From: Deinococcus betulae
GTDB taxonomy: Bacteria > Deinococcota > Deinococci > Deinococcales > Deinococcaceae
Assembly (NCBI RefSeq): GCF_020166395.1
Contig: NZ_JAIQXU010000019.1
Coordinates: forward strand, 1-64,000
DNA: 64,000 nucleotides
Direction of reading: 5' to 3'
Below, one piece after another: positions 1 to 9,486 of this stretch. The translations under genes and the position numbers were made by a program. The notes beneath the pieces are model-generated. The model made no database searches. It saw nothing but the letters and a program-made list of their open reading frames with translations, and was not told the DNA's origin. Position 1 is the stretch's first letter; each line of letters starts with the position of its first letter.

Positions 1-121
1 GCGCCTGCGATTTCTGTCAAGCACCCTCTCTTGCGCCCAGGTTGAGGAAAGGGCCAGCAGTCCAGAAAACGGCCACCAGACGTCCTTTGTGTGGCCTCAT
101 GGGAGCGCGACATCATGATTC

Positions 122-850
122 ATGCTCCGTCTCACAGCCCTCCTGATGTTGATTGCCGCTCCCACCGCTTCGGCGCTGACTGTCCAAACCGTGAAGGCTG
201 GTGGAGTGAGCTACACCGTGGCCACCGTGATGCCGGCGCGCGACACCCTGCGCCTGCACTGGCTCAATCCCACGACGAACGCGCCCTACACGACCTTTGA
301 ACAGCTGCGGGCGCGCCTGAGCAAAGAAGGCCGCACCCTTCTTTTTGCCACCAACAGTGGCATCTATGCGCCGGGTCTAAAACCTCTGGGCCTCCATATC
401 GAGAAGGGGCAGACGCTGACACCCCTGAACCGCGCTCAGCAAGGCGGAAACTTTGCCCTGGTGCCCAACGGCGTGTTCTGGCTCAAGGGTGAACAGGCTG
501 GGGTGACCGAAACCAGGGCGTTCGAGGCGGCGCGCCTCACACCCGATTTCGCCACACAGTCTGGGCCTCTGCTGGTGCAGAAGGGAGTCGTTCATCCTCA
601 GTTTCGGGCAGCCAGCACCTCGTTCAAGCTACGCAGCGGGGTCGGTGTCTGTCAGGGCGGCGCAGTCAAATTTGCCCTCAGCAGCACACCCGTGAACTTT
701 TACAGCTTTGCGACTTTCTTCCGGGACACATTGAGCTGCCCCGACGCGCTCTATCTGGACGGCAGCATCAGTGCTGTGGCCACACAGGAGCGGTCGGGGC
801 AGTTCTTTCCTTTTGCCGGAATCTGGAGCGTCAGCCGCTGGGAGCGTTAA
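122..850 (+). CDS. Secreted phosphodiester glycosidase-like protein (DUF2233/NAGPA fold)
   Basis: Predicted 242-aa exported protein. Residues 1-18 form a signal peptide (basic-hydrophobic, ending near SALT). The body has the pattern of the NAGPA/DUF2233 phosphodiester glycosidase family: an [10 protein letters not shown] segment, a [13 protein letters not shown] stretch, a SGPLLV motif, and a YLDGSIS motif near the C-terminus, all typical of this fold. The family cleaves sugar-phosphodiester bonds on cell-surface glycans; the substrate here is unknown. Length fits the family. The stop codon overlaps the stop of the convergent DUF937 gene (both use the same TTAA). The start is the ATG that gives an intact signal peptide. 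Family call is fairly firm, enzymatic role inferred. Confidence 0.8.
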   Translation: MLRLTALLMLIAAPTASALTVQTVKAGGVSYTVATVMPARDTLRLHWLNPTTNAPYTTFEQLRARLSKEGRTLLFATNSGIYAPGLKPLGLHIEKGQTLTPLNRAQQGGNFALVPNGVFWLKGEQAGVTETRAFEAARLTPDFATQSGPLLVQKGVVHPQFRAASTSFKLRSGVGVCQGGAVKFALSSTPVNFYSFATFFRDTLSCPDALYLDGSISAVATQERSGQFFPFAGIWSVSRWER

Positions 851-2472
851 CGCACGCTGAGATTCACAGTGCTGAGGGGCTCGGCGTCGGTGCTGCCCAA
901 AGGACGCACCTCATAGGTGATGGCCCCAGGACCCGGGCGGCTCTGATAGCTCCACCCGCAAGTGGAATCCAGGGGGAGGTCCTTGCGGCCCACCACGCGC
1001 TCGCCACGCCGGACCGTCACGCTGTAGCCCTGACCCTCACCGACCCCGCCAAAGCGGAAGGGCTGCGCGACCGCCTGGCCATCGCTGATGCTGAGGGTGT
1101 ACGTTTCGGTGCAGTTGGCCGCAGTGGCGCCTGCCTGAGGCGCCGCGACCGTTACGTTGAGGGTGCCCACGGCCGTCCCGTTCGTATCCCGGACGGCGTA
1201 GGTCTGCGGACCAGCGGCGGGGCTGGGCACCGTGAACGCCCACTGCCCGTCGTCACCCACCGTGATGTTGCCCAGGCTGGTGTCACCCTCCAGCAGTTCA
1301 AGGGTCTGCCCCGCCTCGCCCGTGCCGCGCAGTTCGAAAGCCCCGGCTGGAAGCCCCGCACCTTCCTGCGGCTCGGTAATGCCTACCGTGGCCGTCGCGT
1401 CTCCAGTGCTCGCCTCATCGCCCGCACTAGTCCCTGTGTCTGTGCCTGAGGTGTCGTCCCCAGCCACCGTGACATTGACGGCCTGACGGGTCTCGCCGCT
1501 CTGGACGGCGAAGGTGTGAGGCCCGGCCGCTGGGGCAGGCACCTCCGTGCTCCAAGTGCCGTCCGTCCCGACCGTGGTGGTTCCCACTTCAGTCTCGCCG
1601 TCCAGCACGCTCAGGGTGGAGCCGGCTGCGCCGGTCCCAGTCATGGTGAAGGGCGCTGAGGGCAAGTCGGTGTCGGCCGCTGGCGAGGTAATAGTGAGGG
1701 CGTTGCCTGTGGTGGTCGTGCTGGTGGCCGTGTTATCCGTGGTTCCCGTGGCGGGCGGCCGCTGAAGCAGCCAGCACCCACCGACCAGCAAGAGCAGCAA
1801 CAGAGGCAGCAGCCACCAGAAATTGCGGCGCCTGGGCGGTGGCGTGGTCACAGTCGGGCCAGCCACAGAGCCAACCGTCACCGGCGGCACCACGGGCGCC
1901 GCGACCTGAGGCGGTGTCACCACAGGCGAGGTCACCGCAGGCTCAGCCGTCTGAATCGGCGGCGTCAGGCTTGCTACCCCCACTGTGCCCGCCCCCAACA
2001 GCGCCGCCAGCGCCAGCGGTTGACCGCGCACCTCGCTCAGGGCCGCTGCATTCTGGCTGCTCAGCCCGCGCTGCCCCAGACGGCTGAGCAGCAGTGGCAG
2101 AGCCATGTGCAGCAGGCGGGCACTCACGCCTGGGTCAGCGCCTGCCTCCTGAGCTGTGGCCCGCGCCAGATCATCCGCGTCTGTCCCCAGCAGGGCCGGG
2201 GTGAGCAGGATGCCGGCCTGCTCCAGATTCTCGGCACCATCCGGCTCGGCCAGAGCGCCAGACACGCTAGTAAACGCGGGCAGGGTGGCCACAGCTTCGC
2301 CCAGATGCGCCCGTCCCTCAGGAAGCGCGGCCTGCTCGGCCAGAGCGTCCAGCTGCCGGGGCAGGCCCGCTGCCAGAATGCGGCGAACATCGGTCTCAGG
2401 AGCGCCCGTGACCCGCGCCAGTGCCGGGACGCCTTCTGCGAAAAACGAGTCCAGCCCGTCGGTGATCTTCAT
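847..2472 (-). CDS. DUF937 protein with membrane anchor and tandem Ig-like repeats
   Basis: 541-aa protein. The start at 2472 is chosen because a GGAGG lies just before it and the N-terminus then begins [11 protein letters not shown]; an upstream in-frame ATG at 2595 would add 41 residues without domain character. Residues 1-170 resemble DUF937 (YidB-like) helical repeats (alanine/leucine-rich, [16 protein letters not shown]). A Pro/Val-rich linker follows, then one strong membrane segment near residue 220 ([16 protein letters not shown]). After it come two clear bacterial Ig-like repeats ([19 protein letters not shown]... and [19 protein letters not shown]..., each with GTGEAG/GTGAAG and a GQWAF/GTWST strand) and a third divergent C-terminal domain. 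It probably exposes the Ig domains outside the membrane. Function unknown. Confidence 0.72.
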   Translation of the reverse strand: MKITDGLDSFFAEGVPALARVTGAPETDVRRILAAGLPRQLDALAEQAALPEGRAHLGEAVATLPAFTSVSGALAEPDGAENLEQAGILLTPALLGTDADDLARATAQEAGADPGVSARLLHMALPLLLSRLGQRGLSSQNAAALSEVRGQPLALAALLGAGTVGVASLTPPIQTAEPAVTSPVVTPPQVAAPVVPPVTVGSVAGPTVTTPPPRRRNFWWLLPLLLLLLVGGCWLLQRPPATGTTDNTATSTTTTGNALTITSPAADTDLPSAPFTMTGTGAAGSTLSVLDGETEVGTTTVGTDGTWSTEVPAPAAGPHTFAVQSGETRQAVNVTVAGDDTSGTDTGTSAGDEASTGDATATVGITEPQEGAGLPAGAFELRGTGEAGQTLELLEGDTSLGNITVGDDGQWAFTVPSPAAGPQTYAVRDTNGTAVGTLNVTVAAPQAGATAANCTETYTLSISDGQAVAQPFRFGGVGEGQGYSVTVRRGERVVGRKDLPLDSTCGWSYQSRPGPGAITYEVRPLGSTDAEPLSTVNLSVR

Positions 2473-2563
2473 GGTGTGCCTCCGTGAACAGCAGGCCGGC
2501 CTGGGCACTCCCGCGCCCGGCCCGAACCCTGCGGTGCTGACAACGCAGTTCACCGTAACACTG

Positions 2564-2589
2564 CGCGCCCAGAGGCTTTCCTGGGCGCG
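2564..2589 (-). terminator. GC-rich hairpin, probable rodA terminator
   Basis: Perfect 9-bp inverted repeat CGCGCCCAG / CTGGGCGCG with an 8-nt loop, lying 50 nt past the rodA stop. There is no U-tract on the minus strand. A second small repeat (AAGTCT / AGACTT, 2597-2615) is followed by a T-run on the plus strand. Could also fold in the leader of the DUF937 gene. Confidence 0.4.
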
Positions 2590-2640
2590 GTTCACGAAGT
2601 CTTATGGCCAGACTTTTTTAATTGAGCGGAAAGTGACGAC

Positions 2641-3708
2641 TTACAGCTGACCCTCAAAGCGGTCACGGTGAACGACATACGCCAGCCCCAGCGTGGCCAG
2701 GGTACTGACCAGGCTGCTCAGGCCGTAGCTGATGAGCGGCAGGGTGATGCCCGTGAGGGGCAGCACACTCAGGGCGGCGCCCACGTTCTCGATGACCTGA
2801 AACCCCACCTGCCCCAGCACCCCGGCAAACAGAATCTGGTCTTGCAGGCGGGGCGCCTCGGCGGCCATACCTGCCAACCCCCACAGCAGGGCGCCGTACA
2901 GCACCAGCACGATGACGCCGCCCACGAAGCCCTGTTCTTCTAGCCAGGTGGACACGGCGAAATCAGTGTGGGCTTCGGGCAGGAAGCCGTTGTGCGACTG
3001 ACTGCCCTGCTTATACCCCTTGCCCTGAAGGCCCCCGGACCCCACGGCGATGGTGCTTTGAATGACCTGATAGCCCGCGCCACGCGGATCTGCGTAGGGG
3101 TCCAGAAAAATGGTGAGGCGCTTTTGCTGATACGGCTCCAGGTGGGGATACAACACGGTGGGCACCACCACCGCCAGGGCGGCCACCGCCACCAGGGCGT
3201 GCCAGGCCGGAATACGCGCGGCCAGCAACATCACGCCAAACATCACCCCCAGAACCATGGCGCCGCCAAAGTCATGAACGACCACCAGGCCTGCCGCTGG
3301 CAGGAACACGGCAAAGGCGCGGGCATAGGTGCTCAGGCCCTTGTAGCCGCCGGCCAGCACCACCGCCAACATCAGAATCAGGGCGAATTTCAGGATCTCC
3401 AGCGGCTGAAACTGCAGTGGGCCCAGCAAAATCCAGTTGCGCTGCCCATTGACCTCCTTGCCGATGACAAACGTGCTGGCCTGAAGCCCCAGGGCGGCGG
3501 CAAACAGGTGCGGTGCGTAACGGTAGATGCGGTCACGCCCGGCCCACCACAGCAGGCCAATCGGCAGCGCGGCTAGGGCCACCCCCAGGAGCTGCTTGGT
3601 AAAGATGCCGCTGGAGGCGCGCGGCGAGAGCGCCGCCGTGCTGACGGTCATCAGGCCCACCACCAGCAGGGCCGCAATCACGATGGGAAACCGCAGATCG
3701 TACTTCAC
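2641..3708 (-). CDS. rodA: Rod shape-determining lipid II polymerase RodA (SEDS family)
   Basis: 355-aa polytopic membrane protein of the FtsW/RodA/SpoVE (SEDS) family, the peptidoglycan glycosyltransferase of the elongation machinery. Seen: about ten hydrophobic segments, the family signature region GQRNWILLGPLQFQPLEILK, the conserved loop with HTDFAVSTWLEEQGFVGG (extracellular, between late membrane helices), and the C-terminal LPLTGITLPLISYGLSSL motif, which is diagnostic. The start is a GTG; TAGCCT sits 6 nt upstream of it, so the mRNA is probably leaderless. It lies downstream of minD-minE on the same strand but has its own promoter. RodA rather than FtsW is inferred from length and the ISYG context. 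Confidence 0.93.
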   Translation of the reverse strand: MKYDLRFPIVIAALLVVGLMTVSTAALSPRASSGIFTKQLLGVALAALPIGLLWWAGRDRIYRYAPHLFAAALGLQASTFVIGKEVNGQRNWILLGPLQFQPLEILKFALILMLAVVLAGGYKGLSTYARAFAVFLPAAGLVVVHDFGGAMVLGVMFGVMLLAARIPAWHALVAVAALAVVVPTVLYPHLEPYQQKRLTIFLDPYADPRGAGYQVIQSTIAVGSGGLQGKGYKQGSQSHNGFLPEAHTDFAVSTWLEEQGFVGGVIVLVLYGALLWGLAGMAAEAPRLQDQILFAGVLGQVGFQVIENVGAALSVLPLTGITLPLISYGLSSLVSTLATLGLAYVVHRDRFEGQL

Positions 3709-3921
3709 GGGTACAGGCTACGGCGCGCGCGGGTGAGACGGCTCAGGGCCGGTCCACAGTTGAGACGGACGCTGAATTGAACCGGGCAAAACGCTGGGGG
3801 AATCCGAGTGGACTCAAAGGGCTTTGCAGAATAGGAGGAGAAGAGACAGCTTGCGCTTCATTACGGCACATCCGGAAAAGCACCGGCGGCCCTTCCGGAC
3901 CGCAAAAGCCAGCTGAAGCCC

Positions 3922-4158
3922 TTACTTGGCCCGGCCAGGCGAACCCTCGTCCAGCGGAATGTTGGCCATCAGGACGACCATATCGCCGCGCTGCTCGATT
4001 TCGACAGAGCTGTTTCCGGCCGGAAAGTAGCGCCGCACCACTTCCAGCAGGTCGTTGCGCAGGGCGTCCACCTTGCCCGGCGGAATCTGGGCGCGGTCGT
4101 AGGCCAGCACCAGTTCTAGGCGGTCTTTGAGGGTCTCCTTGGTGCGGCCCCGCTTCAT
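3922..4158 (-). CDS. minE: Cell division topological specificity factor MinE
   Basis: 78 aa, the usual MinE length. Start ATG at 4158 (MKRGRTKETLKDRL...); a longer reading to 4227 runs back into minD and is rejected. The N-terminal part KETLKDRLELVLAYDRAQIPPGK matches the MinD-interacting helix/strand of MinE, followed by the dimerisation domain with VEIEQRGDMVVLMANIPL. MinE stimulates the MinD ATPase and drives pole-to-pole or membrane patterning so that FtsZ assembles at mid-cell. It starts 13 nt after the minD stop, so the two are co-transcribed. No minC is adjacent. Confidence 0.94.
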   Translation of the reverse strand: MKRGRTKETLKDRLELVLAYDRAQIPPGKVDALRNDLLEVVRRYFPAGNSSVEIEQRGDMVVLMANIPLDEGSPGRAK

Positions 4159-4171
4159 CCACGAAAACACT

Positions 4172-4972
4172 TCAGGCCCCCCCGAACAGGCGGCGCAGCG
4201 CGGCCAGAAAGCCCCGGTCTTCCTCAAACTTGGGGTACGGCACGTCCTCGCCCTTCAGGCGGCGGGCGGTGGCCATGAACGCCTCGCCGGCTTTGGTCTT
4301 GCCCAGCACCGCCGGTTCACCCACGTTGGTGGACACGATGATGCCCTCGTCCTCCGGCACGATGCCAATGGGTTTGACGCCCAGGATGTCCAGAATATCG
4401 GCTTCGCTGAGCATGTTGCCGCTGGCGACCATCTTGGGCCGCAGGCGGTTGATGACCAGCCGGATTTCACTGACCTGCTGCGCTTCCAGAAGGCCAATGA
4501 TGCGGTCGGCATCGCGCACGCTGGAGACCTCGGGGTTCACCACGACCAGGGCGCCCCCGGCCGGAGCAGCAGCGGTCTTGAACCCTGACTCGATGCCGGC
4601 GGGGCTGTCAATCAGGATGCGGTCAAAGCCTTCCTGCTCCACGAGGTCCCGCACCACGCCCTTAAAGACTTCGGGGTCCAGGGCGTCCTTGTCACGGGTC
4701 TGCGAGGCGGGCAGCAAGAAGAGGTTCTCGACGCGCTTGTCCCGGATCAGGGCCTGACTCATGCGGCATTTGCCTTCCAGCACGTCCACAAGGTCAAAAA
4801 CCACGCGCGATTCCAGGCCCATCACCACGTCAAGGTTGCGCAGGCCCACGTCCACGTCAATGACGGCGACCTTCTCGCCCAGCTTGGCGAGCGCTGCCCC
4901 GATATTCGCGGTGGTCGTGGTTTTGCCCACGCCCCCCTTGCCGGACGTGACCACAATGACCTTGGCATTCAT
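4172..4972 (-). CDS. minD: Septum site-determining ATPase MinD
   Basis: 266-aa deviant Walker A ATPase. [10 protein letters not shown] at residues 11-20 is the deviant P-loop, followed by switch regions ([24 protein letters not shown]). The C-terminus [14 protein letters not shown] is the amphipathic membrane-targeting helix expected of MinD. It recruits MinC and MinE to the membrane and positions the division site. A TACACT box lies 10 nt upstream of the ATG, giving only a few nt of leader. Divergent from rimO, with which it shares a 180-nt promoter region. Confidence 0.96.
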   Translation of the reverse strand: MNAKVIVVTSGKGGVGKTTTTANIGAALAKLGEKVAVIDVDVGLRNLDVVMGLESRVVFDLVDVLEGKCRMSQALIRDKRVENLFLLPASQTRDKDALDPEVFKGVVRDLVEQEGFDRILIDSPAGIESGFKTAAAPAGGALVVVNPEVSSVRDADRIIGLLEAQQVSEIRLVINRLRPKMVASGNMLSEADILDILGVKPIGIVPEDEGIIVSTNVGEPAVLGKTKAGEAFMATARRLKGEDVPYPKFEEDRGFLAALRRLFGGA

Positions 4973-5062
4973 GCTGAGGCGCAGTGTACTGCGAGAAGCG
5001 GGACAAGCTCAGCAGAGGCTATGCAGCCGCGTGCGCCCTGTAACTTAGGTCCTTCCCTGCCC

Positions 5063-5090
5063 CAGCCCGCCGCGCTACAGTGGCGGGCTG
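5063..5090 (+). promoter_or_regulatory. rimO promoter -10 inside a perfect inverted repeat
   Basis: TACAGT (5076-5081), a Deinococcus-type -10 box, is enclosed by a 9-bp inverted repeat CAGCCCGCC (5063-5071) / GGCGGGCTG (5082-5090). Either an operator or a hairpin overlapping the start of the rimO transcript. The rimO ATG is 72 nt further on, with GGAG 8 nt before it. Confidence 0.4.
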
Positions 5091-5152
5091 AACTCTGTGC
5101 CCCTGGCCTCCGCGGAGTGTGGGACGGGCGCGGCGCACGAGCAAGGAGTCAC

Positions 5153-6637
5153 ATGACACAGGTAACGCCCGCCCCGGCAAAGAGCAGTGGGGGCACGAGA
5201 AAAGTGGGGTTTATCAGCCTGGGCTGTCCCAAAGCCCTGGTGGACAGTGAGCGCATTCTGACCCAGCTGCGCGTGGAGGGCTACGAGGTGGCCCCCAGCT
5301 ACGAGGACGCCGACGCCGTGATTGTCAACACCTGCGGCTTTATTACGCCCGCCGTGGAAGAAAGTCTGAACGCCATTGGTGAGGCGCTGGACGCCACCGG
5401 CAAAGTCATCGTGACCGGCTGCCTGGGCGAGCGCCCCGAGAAAATCATGGAGCGTCACCCGAAGGTCGCCGCCATTACCGGCAGCGAGGCGGTGGACGAC
5501 GTGATGGGCCACGTGCGCGAGCTGCTGCCCCTTGACCAGGGCGCCTTTACGGGCCTGCTGCCGGTGGCCGCCCCTGGCATGCGCCCTGAGCGTGAGACCA
5601 CTCGCCACGGCGACGTCTTTGCCCCCAGCGTCAAGCTGACGCCCCGCCACTACGCCTACGTCAAGATTGCCGAGGGCTGTAACCACACCTGCTCGTTTTG
5701 CATCATTCCCAAGCTGCGGGGCCTTCAGGTGTCGCGTGATGCTGGGGCCGTGCTGTACGAAGCGTTCCGCTTAATTGCGGGCGGTACCAAAGAGATCATG
5801 ATTATCTCGCAGGACACCAGCGCCTACGGGGTGGATGTGCGCTACCGCGAGTCTGAATTTCAAGGGGAGCAGGTGCGCGCCCACCTGACGGACCTGGCCG
5901 TGAAGCTGGGCGAGATGGGCGCCTGGGTGCGGATGCACTATGTCTATCCGTACCCACACGTTGAAAAGATTGTGGAGTTGATGGCGCAGGGCAAGATTCT
6001 GCCTTACCTGGACGTGCCCTTGCAGCACGCCAGCCCCAGTGTCCTCAGGCGCATGCGGCGCCCCGGCGCGGGCAAGCAGCTGGACACCATTCGCCGCTGG
6101 CGCGAGATTTGCCCGGAACTGGTGATCCGCTCCACCTTTATCGTGGGCTTTCCGGGCGAAACCGAGGACGAGTTTCAGGCGCTGCTCCAGTTTCTGGAAG
6201 ACGCCCGGCTGGACCGCGTGGGAGCATTTGCGTACTCGGATGTCGAGGAAGCCGATGCCAATGCGCTGGACGGCGCCGTGCCCGAAGAGGTCAAGCAGGA
6301 ACGCCTGGCCCGCTTCATGGAAGTCGCCCAGCGCATCAGCGCCGAGAAGCTGGCCGAGAAGGTGGGCCGCGTGATGGACGTGATTGTGGACGAATTCAAT
6401 GACGACGAGGACGACTTGCCCGGCACCAAGTTGATCGGCCGCACCAAGGGCGACGCCCCCGGCATTGACGGCCAGGTGTATGTCTTTGCAGGCGATTTTG
6501 CCGGCCAGATCAAGATTGGCGACATCGTGCGCGTGCAGATTGAAGACAGCGATGAATACGACCTCTACGGCGAGGTGGTCGAGAAGCCGGCGTGGACCCC
6601 CAATGTCCCGCAACTGGGGCACTTCGGGCGGCACTAG
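5153..6637 (+). CDS. rimO: Ribosomal protein S12 methylthiotransferase RimO
   Basis: 494-aa radical-SAM methylthiotransferase that adds a methylthio group to the conserved aspartate of ribosomal protein S12. Domain order as in the family: N-terminal UPF0004 domain ([19 protein letters not shown], cysteines in NTCGF and GCLGER), radical-SAM core with CNHTCSFC (the CxxxCxxC cluster), and a C-terminal TRAM domain. The [12 protein letters not shown] signature separates RimO from MiaB. The start at 5153 is preceded by AAGGAG; upstream in-frame codons to 5021 lie in promoter sequence. Length is slightly above average owing to insertions around residues 130-150. Confidence 0.94.
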   Translation: MTQVTPAPAKSSGGTRKVGFISLGCPKALVDSERILTQLRVEGYEVAPSYEDADAVIVNTCGFITPAVEESLNAIGEALDATGKVIVTGCLGERPEKIMERHPKVAAITGSEAVDDVMGHVRELLPLDQGAFTGLLPVAAPGMRPERETTRHGDVFAPSVKLTPRHYAYVKIAEGCNHTCSFCIIPKLRGLQVSRDAGAVLYEAFRLIAGGTKEIMIISQDTSAYGVDVRYRESEFQGEQVRAHLTDLAVKLGEMGAWVRMHYVYPYPHVEKIVELMAQGKILPYLDVPLQHASPSVLRRMRRPGAGKQLDTIRRWREICPELVIRSTFIVGFPGETEDEFQALLQFLEDARLDRVGAFAYSDVEEADANALDGAVPEEVKQERLARFMEVAQRISAEKLAEKVGRVMDVIVDEFNDDEDDLPGTKLIGRTKGDAPGIDGQVYVFAGDFAGQIKIGDIVRVQIEDSDEYDLYGEVVEKPAWTPNVPQLGHFGRH

Positions 6638-6651
6638 CCGGAGACACACCA

Positions 6652-6677
6652 GGGCGCGGGGAGCTTCTTCCGCGCCC
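6652..6677 (+). terminator. rimO intrinsic terminator
   Basis: 8-bp stem GGGCGCGG / CCGCGCCC with a 10-nt loop, then ATTTCTATT. Positioned 15 nt after the rimO stop. Confidence 0.65.
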
Positions 6678-6776
6678 ATTTCTATTGCACGGCACATCCG
6701 TATGCTCCGGCGCTGACGCACAGGTATGCTGCCTCTATCACCACACGCCCTCTCCCCTCTACTCACCGGAGTGCCC

Positions 6777-8075
6777 ATGCGAAAAACCCGGCTGATCTGG
6801 ACTGTTCTCGGCCTCGCCCTGACCTCCTCGGCGGCGGCCTTCTGCGGCTTTTTTGTGGCGAAGGCCGACAGCAAGCTGTTTAACCGCACCAATCAGGTCA
6901 TCATCGCGCGTGACGGAAACCGCAGCGTCTTCACGATGATGAACGACTACAGCGGCAGTGTGAAGGATTTTGCGCGCATTGTGCCTATTCCGATGGTGCC
7001 CAAACGGGATGACATCCGCATTGGCGACCCCAGCATCGTCAAGAAGCTGGACGCCTACAGCGCGCCAAGATTGGTGGAGTATTTCGACGAGAACCCCTGT
7101 GCGCCGGTGCCCCCCCCAATGCCGATGGCAGCCCCCACCTCGGCCCCCGTGGAGGACCGGGCGGCCCTGCGTGCCCAGGCCCAGGGCGTGAAGATCGAAG
7201 CCAGCTACCAGGTGGGCGAGTACGACATCCTGATTCTGAGTGCGAGTCAGCAAAGCGGCCTGGCGGCGTACCTGCGCGGCGAGGGCTACAAGCTGCCGGC
7301 CGGGGCCGACGCGATGCTGGGGGGCTACCTCAAGAGCGGCATGAAGTTCTTCGTGGTGCGGGTGAATGTCGAGCGCTTTGAACAGGCTGGGGGCGGCTTT
7401 CTAAATCCGATTGTGCTGTCCTATACCTCGGAAAAATTCATGCTGCCCATTCGTCTGGGCACACTCAATTCGCCGGGCGAGCAGGACCTGACAGTCTATC
7501 TGCTCTCGCCGCAGGGCCGAATAGAGACGAGCAACTACCGCACGGCCTCCATTCCCACCAATAAAGAGGTGCCGCTGCTGGTGAAAAACCAGTTTGCGCC
7601 CTTCTACCGCCACGTTTTCCGGCGCGCCTACGAGCGGGAAGGCAAGAATGTGGCCCTGCTGGAATACGCCTGGAACACAAATAACTGTGACCCCTGCTCC
7701 ACCGAGCCGCCCACACCCGAGGAATTGAAAGAGGCCGGCGTGTTCTGGCGGCAGGAGGACTGGGGCCGAGCGCCCGCATCTTCGCAAGACGTCCCGGCGG
7801 GGCCCGCCAAGCCCGTCTACCTGACCCGGCTGCATGTGCGCTATACGGCGGCGACCTTTCCGCAGGACCTGCACTTTAAGGTGACCAACAACCAGACCAC
7901 CTTTCAGGGCCGGTACATCCTGCGCCACCCGTACCAGGGCAGCGCCAGTTGTGCGGCCATGACCAGCTACCGCACTGAGCTGAAGCGCCGCAACGAGGCC
8001 CAGGCCCAGACCCTGGCCAACCTGACTGGCTGGGACATCACCCACATCCGGCAGCGGATGCAGGGCAGTCAGTAA
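6777..8075 (+). CDS. DUF2330 domain-containing exported protein
   Basis: 432 aa. The N-terminus MRKTRLIWTVLGLALTSSAAAFCGFF is a signal peptide; cutting near AAAFC leaves the family's characteristic CGFFVAKADSKLFN start. DUF2330 features are visible: VIIARDGNRSVFTMMNDYSG, the PIPMVPKRDDIRIG strand, a Pro-rich insertion around residue 110, and KLPAGADAMLGGYLKSGMKFFVVRVN in the middle. Function of the family is unknown; it is secreted or periplasmic. Start 6777 is chosen because the preceding CCGGAG is a plausible ribosome site and the signal peptide begins there; an upstream ATG (6726) adds 17 residues of no character. Confidence 0.82.
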   Translation: MRKTRLIWTVLGLALTSSAAAFCGFFVAKADSKLFNRTNQVIIARDGNRSVFTMMNDYSGSVKDFARIVPIPMVPKRDDIRIGDPSIVKKLDAYSAPRLVEYFDENPCAPVPPPMPMAAPTSAPVEDRAALRAQAQGVKIEASYQVGEYDILILSASQQSGLAAYLRGEGYKLPAGADAMLGGYLKSGMKFFVVRVNVERFEQAGGGFLNPIVLSYTSEKFMLPIRLGTLNSPGEQDLTVYLLSPQGRIETSNYRTASIPTNKEVPLLVKNQFAPFYRHVFRRAYEREGKNVALLEYAWNTNNCDPCSTEPPTPEELKEAGVFWRQEDWGRAPASSQDVPAGPAKPVYLTRLHVRYTAATFPQDLHFKVTNNQTTFQGRYILRHPYQGSASCAAMTSYRTELKRRNEAQAQTLANLTGWDITHIRQRMQGSQ

Positions 8076-8121
8076 CGCCTGAAGACGTCTCTGTAAGACT
8101 TCGCCCCTTAGACTTGCTGGC

Positions 8122-9273
8122 GTGAGTCCTGACCTCCTGCTTGTGGTGTTTGCCGGTCTGCTGGGCCTGCTGGTCGGCTCTTTTTCCAATGTGCTGATCT
8201 GGCGGCTGCCGCGCGGCGAGAACATTGCCTTCCCGCCCAGCCACTGCCCGCACTGCGACCACCGGCTGGGCGTGGCGGACCTGGTGCCGGTCTTTTCCTG
8301 GCTGGCCCTCCGGGGCAAATGCCGTTACTGCGGGGCGCCCATCAAGGCGCGCTATCCAGTGGTGGAGCTGCTGACGGGCATCGGCTACGCCACCATTGCC
8401 GCGCTGTTTCCGCCGCTGACCGTGGGCTGGGGCGCCCTGGGGCTGATGGTGCTCTTCACGCTGCTGCTGGTGGGCAGCGCCATTGACCTGGACACCTACA
8501 CCATTCCCGACGAACTGACCCTGCCCGGCGTGGCGCTGGGCCTGGCCTTTGGCGCACTGAACGGCTGGTGGGGGGCGCCGGAGCTGCCGGACTTTGCCGG
8601 CGCAGTACAGGGCGCCCTGCTGGGTGCGGGCCTGCTGGTCGCCATTAACCAGCTGGGGTCATGGGTGCTGCGGCGTTTCCGGGAGCGGCAGTTTCCCGAG
8701 TTCCCGCTGGGCTACCAGCAAATCAGCCTGGCGCTGCTGGCGGGCGCGTGGCTGGGGCCGTGGTGGGGCGCAGGCGTGGGCCTGCTGTCGGCGGGGGTCA
8801 ATCTGGCCGCGCGGCGCGTGGTGCGCATTCCCGAACTGCTGACCCTGGGCGGGCTGCTCGTGAGCGTGATGCTGGGCAGCGCCGGCTTTGGCCCCGGCAT
8901 GATTCTGATGGTGCAAGGCGCCCTGGCCGCCGCCGGCGCGGTTTCGCTGGTGTGCGGTGTGTACTGGTGGGTGCACTGGCGACGCCACCGTGAAGACGAC
9001 ACCCCGCAGGACGACGCCCAGAGCGACGCCAGCGCCATGGGCTTTGGCGACGTGAAACTGGCGGCCGTCATTGGCGCTTTTCTGGGCTGGGAAAGGCTGC
9101 TGGTGGCGCTGGTGGTGGCAGTGTTTGCCGGGGCGCTGCTGGGCCTAGTGCAGATGGCGACCCGCCGCGAGAACCGCGTGAAGTTTGGCCCCTACCTGGC
9201 GCTGGGGGCCGTGGTGGCGCTGCTGTGGGGCGGGTCCCTGGTGGCCAGTTACCGGGCGATGTTGGGGCTATAA
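8122..9273 (+). CDS. pilD: Type IV prepilin peptidase (A24 family)
   Basis: 383-aa bifunctional leader peptidase/N-methylase acting on type IV prepilins at the cytoplasmic membrane. An N-terminal membrane segment with GSFSNVLIWRLPRGE is followed by the zinc-type cytoplasmic loop with CPHCDHRL ... CRYCGAPI (two CxxC pairs). The catalytic aspartates sit in GSAIDLDTYTIPDE and in the GxGD motif MGFGDVKLA. Longer than usual (about 250-290 aa) because a hydrophobic region of about 130 residues is inserted between the two aspartate motifs. GTG start: TAGACT lies 7 nt upstream, a leaderless arrangement. Supports a type IV pilus/DNA-uptake or secretion system, consistent with the pilus-like partial gene at the window end. 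Confidence 0.92.
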   Translation: MSPDLLLVVFAGLLGLLVGSFSNVLIWRLPRGENIAFPPSHCPHCDHRLGVADLVPVFSWLALRGKCRYCGAPIKARYPVVELLTGIGYATIAALFPPLTVGWGALGLMVLFTLLLVGSAIDLDTYTIPDELTLPGVALGLAFGALNGWWGAPELPDFAGAVQGALLGAGLLVAINQLGSWVLRRFRERQFPEFPLGYQQISLALLAGAWLGPWWGAGVGLLSAGVNLAARRVVRIPELLTLGGLLVSVMLGSAGFGPGMILMVQGALAAAGAVSLVCGVYWWVHWRRHREDDTPQDDAQSDASAMGFGDVKLAAVIGAFLGWERLLVALVVAVFAGALLGLVQMATRRENRVKFGPYLALGAVVALLWGGSLVASYRAMLGL

Positions 9274-9435
9274 GGTCGAAAAAAGTCAGCCTTGAAGCCG
9301 AGAGGAAGCGAGCGAAGCTGGTGCGAAAACAGGACGCCGCAGGTTCTATCTCCAGGTTTAGAAAAGCACTGGAATCGCTCTACCCCATGATCCCCTAGAT
9401 GTAAGCCCTCCTGCTGGCACAGTCCCATCCCAGAT

Positions 9436-9473
9436 AAAAACAGCGCCAGAGGGGACCATTCCCCTCTGGCGCT
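9436..9473 (-). terminator. Strong intrinsic terminator for the 9.5-kb lipoprotein gene
   Basis: Perfect 14-bp stem AGCGCCAGAGGGGA / TCCCCTCTGGCGCT (9442-9473, loop CCAT). Read on the minus strand it is followed by a T-run (plus-strand AAAAAC at 9436-9441). Confidence 0.85.
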
Positions 9474-9486
9474 GCCGGCTTTGCCT

